A stretch of DNA of 9,247 nucleotides from Pseudonocardia sp. (lineage in GTDB: Bacteria > Actinomycetota > Actinomycetes > Mycobacteriales > Pseudonocardiaceae): NCBI GenBank assembly GCA_030453005.1, contig JAKDLE010000066.1, positions 1-9,247 of the forward strand. The letters are read 5' to 3'. Shown piece after piece: positions 6,945 to 9,247 of this stretch (positions are counted from its first letter, which is position 1; each line of letters begins with the position of its first letter). The notes below the pieces were generated by a model. It saw only the letters and a program-made list of their open reading frames with translations. It had not been told where the DNA came from and did no database searches. The translations under genes were made by a program, and so were the position numbers.

Positions 6945-7307
6945 TCAGGTGCCGCCGTCGAGCAACCAGCCGAGCTCGATGTCGGCGAGCCGGCGGCGCA
7001 CCGACCAGCCGTCCAGCGCGCCGACCAGCTGGCGACACAGCGCTGTGCGGGTCAGTACCCGCCAGCGCAGTGCGTTCAGAGCCTCGACCAGCACGGCGAC
7101 GCGCTCATCGGCCGGGTCCGCCGGCTCGACGTCGTGCATCCACCCGGCAGGCTGCGGACCCGGCAGCTCGCCGAGGAGCCAGCAGCGATCCAGGACCCCG
7201 ACCACGCGCCGGGCCAGCATCTCCGGGGTGGCCCTGGTCCAGCCGTACGGCTGCAGGGCCGCCGCCAGCGCGACGACGCGCGGATCGTCGCGGGGAGCGA
7301 TCTCCAT
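6945..7307 (-). CDS. Unknown 120-aa protein made of two diverged repeats
   Basis: I do not recognise a family. Seen: a soluble, mostly alpha-helical looking protein with no signal or membrane segment. Residues 11-43 and 70-102 are two copies of one module. With no gaps they share V, L, A, L, W, T, L, R, V, G, L and D at equivalent places (12 of 33), including W23/W82 and the ending VG-x-LD (36-40 and 95-99). A linker of about 25 residues joins them, and a helix-like tail (104-117) follows. The start is ATG 7307 because GAGGAGG (7314-7320) lies six bases upstream; a longer frame to 7400 would add a Pro-rich tail with no such site. Its stop is 12 bp from the convergent sulfatase stop. It is divergent from the broken FGE gene, with a shared operator-like dyad in between. 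Confidence 0.72.
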   Translation of the reverse strand: MEIAPRDDPRVVALAAALQPYGWTRATPEMLARRVVGVLDRCWLLGELPGPQPAGWMHDVEPADPADERVAVLVEALNALRWRVLTRTALCRQLVGALDGWSVRRRLADIELGWLLDGGT

Positions 7308-7313
7308 CCGCGG

Positions 7314-7320
7314 CCTCCTC
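7314..7320 (-). promoter_or_regulatory. Ribosome binding site deciding the 120-aa gene start
   Basis: The minus strand reads GAGGAGG, six bases before ATG 7307. This strong match favours the 120-aa form over a 151-aa form starting at 7400. Confidence 0.8.
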
Positions 7321-7409
7321 GGCGGTTCGACGGCGCCCGTCTCCCCCGTAGTGTCACCGATCGCGGGGGCGGGGGCAGGACGGGACGGCGGAACCGACAT
7401 CGATACGGG

Positions 7410-7426
7410 TCATCCCCGAAGGGTGA
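7410..7426. promoter_or_regulatory. Operator-like 17-bp dyad, copy C
   Basis: The plus strand reads TCATCCCCGAAGGGTGA, differing from copy A at one base and from copy B at three bases. On the other strand the arms read CATCACCC and, after TTC, GGGGATG: seven pairs with one bulged A. It lies between two divergent starts, 103 bp upstream of ATG 7307 and 34 bp upstream of ATG 7461, so it could control either gene. Recurrence 3.9 kb away supports a real binding site for an unknown regulator. Confidence 0.5.
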
Positions 7427-7460
7427 TGCCACCGCCAGCCGGAGTCGCGATGGTCGGGGT

Positions 7461-8139
7461 ATGCCGATGCCGGACGACGAACGCGCCGAGGTGACGACGG
7501 TCAGCTCGGGCGCGTGCTGCGGTGCGGTGTCCCGCAGCGGGGTGGACCCTGTGGCGCGGGTGGACCCTGTGGTGCGGGCGGGCCGCCGCACCGGCGGGGC
7601 GGCGACCGCGCGGCCCGCTCCTGCGCTGCTCGCGCTGCCCGGTGGCATGTTCACGATGGGATCCGACGAGCAGCGCTACCCGGCCGACGGCGAGGGGCCG
7701 GCGCGGGCCGTCCGGGTCGGGGCCTTCCGGATCGCCCCGCACGCCGTGAGCAACGACGGGCGAGGACGGCTTCGTCGGCACCGCGCCCGTCGGCGCCTAC
7801 CCAGCCAACGGCTACGGCCTGCACAACATGACCGGGAACGTGTGGGAGTGGTGCGCCGGCCGGTTCGGGCCTGCTCGCCCCGGCGAGCGGGCCATGCGCG
7901 GCGGCTCCTACCTCTGCCAGGAGTCCTACTGCTGGCGCTACCGGTGCGCCGCGCGCAGCGCGAACTCCCCGGACAGCAGCGCCGGGAACATCGGCTTCCG
8001 CATGGCGGCGACGGGGTCACCGCCGCCGGAGGACGGTTCCGGAGCCGGCGCGCCGGCCGTTCACCCCGGGGGGGCGATGCCCGCTCGCGTCGCCGCCACC
8101 ACGATCGGGCGCGGGAGCGGCGACGAGGAGAACCGATGA
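7461..8139 (+). pseudogene. Formylglycine-generating enzyme (FGE/SUMF1 family), internal deletion and frameshift
   Basis: Intact FGE oxidises the active-site cysteine of type I sulfatases to formylglycine. Seen: the first frame (ATG 7461) gives an N-terminus with LPGGMFTMGSDEQRYPADGE (59-78) and [10 protein letters not shown] (89-98), typical of FGE. After position 7754 the family sequence jumps to [33 protein letters not shown] in another frame (from 7756). That frame continues through [21 protein letters not shown] and [13 protein letters not shown] to the stop at 8137-8139. The catalytic cysteine pair, spaced five residues apart, remains (codons 7915 and 7930). Compared with recalled human and Streptomyces enzymes, about 130-140 residues of the core are absent. 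Neither frame alone makes a complete enzyme. Its last codons overlap the next gene (ATGA). An assembly error is possible, but a real pseudogene is the simpler reading. Confidence 0.85.
7542..7577 (+). repeat. 18-bp tandem duplication in the FGE N-terminal region
   Basis: GTGGACCCTGTGGCGCGG (7542-7559) is followed directly by GTGGACCCTGTGGTGCGG (7560-7577). The copies differ at one base and encode VDPVAR-VDPVVR in a low-complexity leader ahead of the FGE domain. It is probably replication slippage and has no obvious role. Confidence 0.85.
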
Positions 8140-8573
8140 TCTGGGCGCTGTTGGCCGCGTACCTCACCAAACGTCCGCCCTGGGTGCAGGCGCTCGTCTT
8201 CGGTCTGTGCGTCGGCCTGTTCGTCGCAGCCGCAGCCGAGGCGGACCAGCGGGATCCGCTGATCGGATCCGTCGTCGTCCTCGTACTGACCGCGGGCGTC
8301 CTGTCGGGCGGGGCGTTCCTGCTCGCCCTGCAGGCGCAGGTGCGGCGGGGCTGGACGGTCGGCACCACCGCACCCCGCTGGGTCGCACTCGCCTACGCCG
8401 CAGTGTGGGTCCTGTCGTTGCTCGCCGCCGTTCGGGCTCTGTTCGGCGCGGGCGGCCTCAAGGTCGCCGTGCTCGCGATCGTGCCGATCGTGCTACTGGC
8501 CCCGCCCGCGCTCCTCGGGATCCGCACGCTGCTCGGGCTACCGCCCGCTCGGGACACCGACGCCCACCAGTGA
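8136..8573 (+). CDS. Unknown four-helix membrane protein
   Basis: This 145-aa integral membrane protein has no family I can name. Seen: hydrophobic segments at about residues 15-36, 41-66, 82-104 and 108-132, a basic loop between the second and third (QVRRGW, near 70), and a short polar tail. The start is ATG 8136, with GAGGAG (8125-8130) five bases upstream. The ATGA overlap with the end of the FGE relic implies the two were once translated in coupling. Because of the frame change in FGE, this gene is now in the same frame as the FGE N-terminus with no stop between 7461 and 8573, so a 370-aa chimera is theoretically possible. Independent initiation at 8136 is the likelier outcome. It sits upstream of an antiporter gene and may share its transcript. 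Confidence 0.68.
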   Translation: MIWALLAAYLTKRPPWVQALVFGLCVGLFVAAAAEADQRDPLIGSVVVLVLTAGVLSGGAFLLALQAQVRRGWTVGTTAPRWVALAYAAVWVLSLLAAVRALFGAGGLKVAVLAIVPIVLLAPPALLGIRTLLGLPPARDTDAHQ

Positions 8574-8589
8574 TCGCGAGGAGGGGCGC

Positions 8590-8667
8590 ATGACGGACGA
8601 CGGTCTGCGGGTGGTCCGGTTCCTCGGTGCGGGTCCGGCGGGGTCGGGGAGGCGGACGTGCACGTGA
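8590..8667 (+). CDS. Possible 25-aa leader ORF before the antiporter gene
   Basis: ATG 8590 is preceded by GAGGAGG (8578-8584) at five bases, an excellent ribosome site. The ORF encodes MTDDGLRVVRFLGAG and ten further residues, ending at TGA 8665-8667. It overlaps the antiporter start by 10 bp. It could be a genuine leader that couples translation, a small protein, or the stump of a shortened gene. No family is recognised. Confidence 0.4.
   Translation: MTDDGLRVVRFLGAGPAGSGRRTCT
8646..8652 (+). promoter_or_regulatory. Ribosome binding site deciding the antiporter start
   Basis: GGGGAGG lies five bases before GTG 8658. It favours GTG 8658 over the in-frame GTG two codons later at 8664. It sits inside the short leader ORF 8590-8667. 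Confidence 0.7.
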
Positions 8668-9247
8668 CGACGGCGGCACTGGTGGTCATCGCGACGATCT
8701 TCGTGTGGGGGCTGGTCTCCGGGCGGCTCGAACGGGCGGACCTGACGGCCCCTATCGTCTTCGTGGTCGTCGGCGCGCTACTGGCAGCGCTGGATCTGGT
8801 CGACTCGTCGTCGGCTCCGGAGAACCTCAAGCCCCTGGTGGAGCTCACTCTCGTCTGGGTGCTCTTCTGCGACGCCGCGCGGGTCCGGGTCGGCGACCTC
8901 CGGCGCGATCTGGGCCGCTACGTGCGCCTGCTCGGGTTGGGCCTGCCGCTCACCGTCGTCCTCGGGTGGCTGCTGGCACTCTGGCTCGTCCCCGGGCTCG
9001 ACGTGTGGCTCGCGCTGCTCGTCGCCGCGGCGCTGGCGCCCACCGACGCGGCGCTGGGTGTGCCGGTCGTGACGAACCGGGCGGTGCCGTCCGGGATCCG
9101 TCGGCTCATCACGGTGGAGAGCGGACTCAACGACGGGATCGCCACACCCGTCGTCATGCTGGCGATCGCCGGGGCAGCCTCCGCCGAGGGGCTCACCGAG
9201 GGGCACGGCGTGGGGGCAGCGCTGGTCGAGCTGGCGGTCGGCGTGGT
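8658..9247 (+). CDS. CPA1-type cation:proton antiporter (3' truncated by window)
   Basis: The N-terminal 196 residues of a monovalent cation/H+ antiporter are present; the gene runs past the right edge. Seen: GTG start at 8658 with GGGGAGG five bases before it, then hydrophobic helices at about 3-22, 31-48, 59-74, 89-111 and 115-130. The motif APTD (127-130) matches the unwound-helix TPTD/APTD signature, and VESGLNDG (153-160) carries the Asn-Asp ion-binding pair typical of electroneutral NhaP/CPA1 exchangers. Known of the family: they exchange Na+ or K+ for H+ across the membrane for pH and salt balance. The ion and the presence of C-terminal TrkA or universal-stress domains cannot be judged here. 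It lies 84 bp downstream of the small membrane protein gene, with a leader-like ORF in between. Confidence 0.88.
   Translation, partial: MHVTTAALVVIATIFVWGLVSGRLERADLTAPIVFVVVGALLAALDLVDSSSAPENLKPLVELTLVWVLFCDAARVRVGDLRRDLGRYVRLLGLGLPLTVVLGWLLALWLVPGLDVWLALLVAAALAPTDAALGVPVVTNRAVPSGIRRLITVESGLNDGIATPVVMLAIAGAASAEGLTEGHGVGAALVELAVGV

Noticed and set aside
7326..7354. Possible promoter TTCGAC-17 bp-TAGTGT reading toward the FGE gene
   Set aside because: Only two of six -35 bases and three of six -10 bases fit the consensus; such matches are common by chance.
8061..8079. TCACCCCGGGGGGGCGATG as a fourth copy of the 17-bp dyad
   Set aside because: It has one matching arm, but the spacing is two bases longer and the centre differs; it also lies inside the FGE relic.
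1..9247. CRISPR array, tRNA, rRNA, insertion sequence, phage or defence system
   Set aside because: No regularly spaced repeats, no cloverleaf or rRNA segments, and no transposase, integrase or nuclease-like proteins were seen on either strand.

Overview
The window is very GC-rich with almost only G or C at third codon positions, and uses ATG and GTG starts behind GGAGG-type ribosome binding sites. This points to a high-GC actinomycete. The protein families (AtsA-like sulfatase, GAP/Sap-like protein, DUF7144 membrane protein) fit a Pseudonocardiaceae or mycobacteria-like relative. That placement is inference; no rRNA or tRNA gene is present to confirm it.

Left part (1-3450): the 3' portion of a diacylglycerol-kinase-type lipid kinase is followed after 7 bp by a small potassium-channel-type protein (TVGFGD filter). 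This pair converges, with a 10-bp tail-to-tail overlap, on a leftward pair encoding a DUF7144 membrane protein and an AI-2E/PerM family membrane protein.

Centre (3450-6932): a 200-bp non-coding stretch carries two copies of an imperfect 17-bp dyad. Rightward genes follow: a possible 37-codon ORF, a GAP (sulfolipid-1-addressing-like, LysE superfamily) six-helix membrane protein, a short coding-like remnant, and a large complete type I arylsulfatase (783 aa, AtsA-like, CSPSR active site).

Right part (6933-9247): a leftward 120-aa protein of unknown function, built from two diverged copies of one module, faces a third copy of the 17-bp dyad. Beyond it lies a broken formylglycine-generating enzyme (FGE) gene. 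FGE is the enzyme that activates type I sulfatases. This copy keeps both ends, including the catalytic cysteine pair, but has lost about 130-140 central codons and changes frame at the junction. A small four-helix membrane protein overlaps the end of the FGE relic, and the window ends inside a CPA1-type cation:proton antiporter.

Taken together this is a membrane- and envelope-oriented accessory block (lipid kinase, channel, transporters, antiporter, sulfatase). The two most notable points are the intact sulfatase beside a disabled copy of its maturation enzyme, and the 17-bp dyad shared by two separate intergenic regions, which suggests common control by an unidentified regulator.
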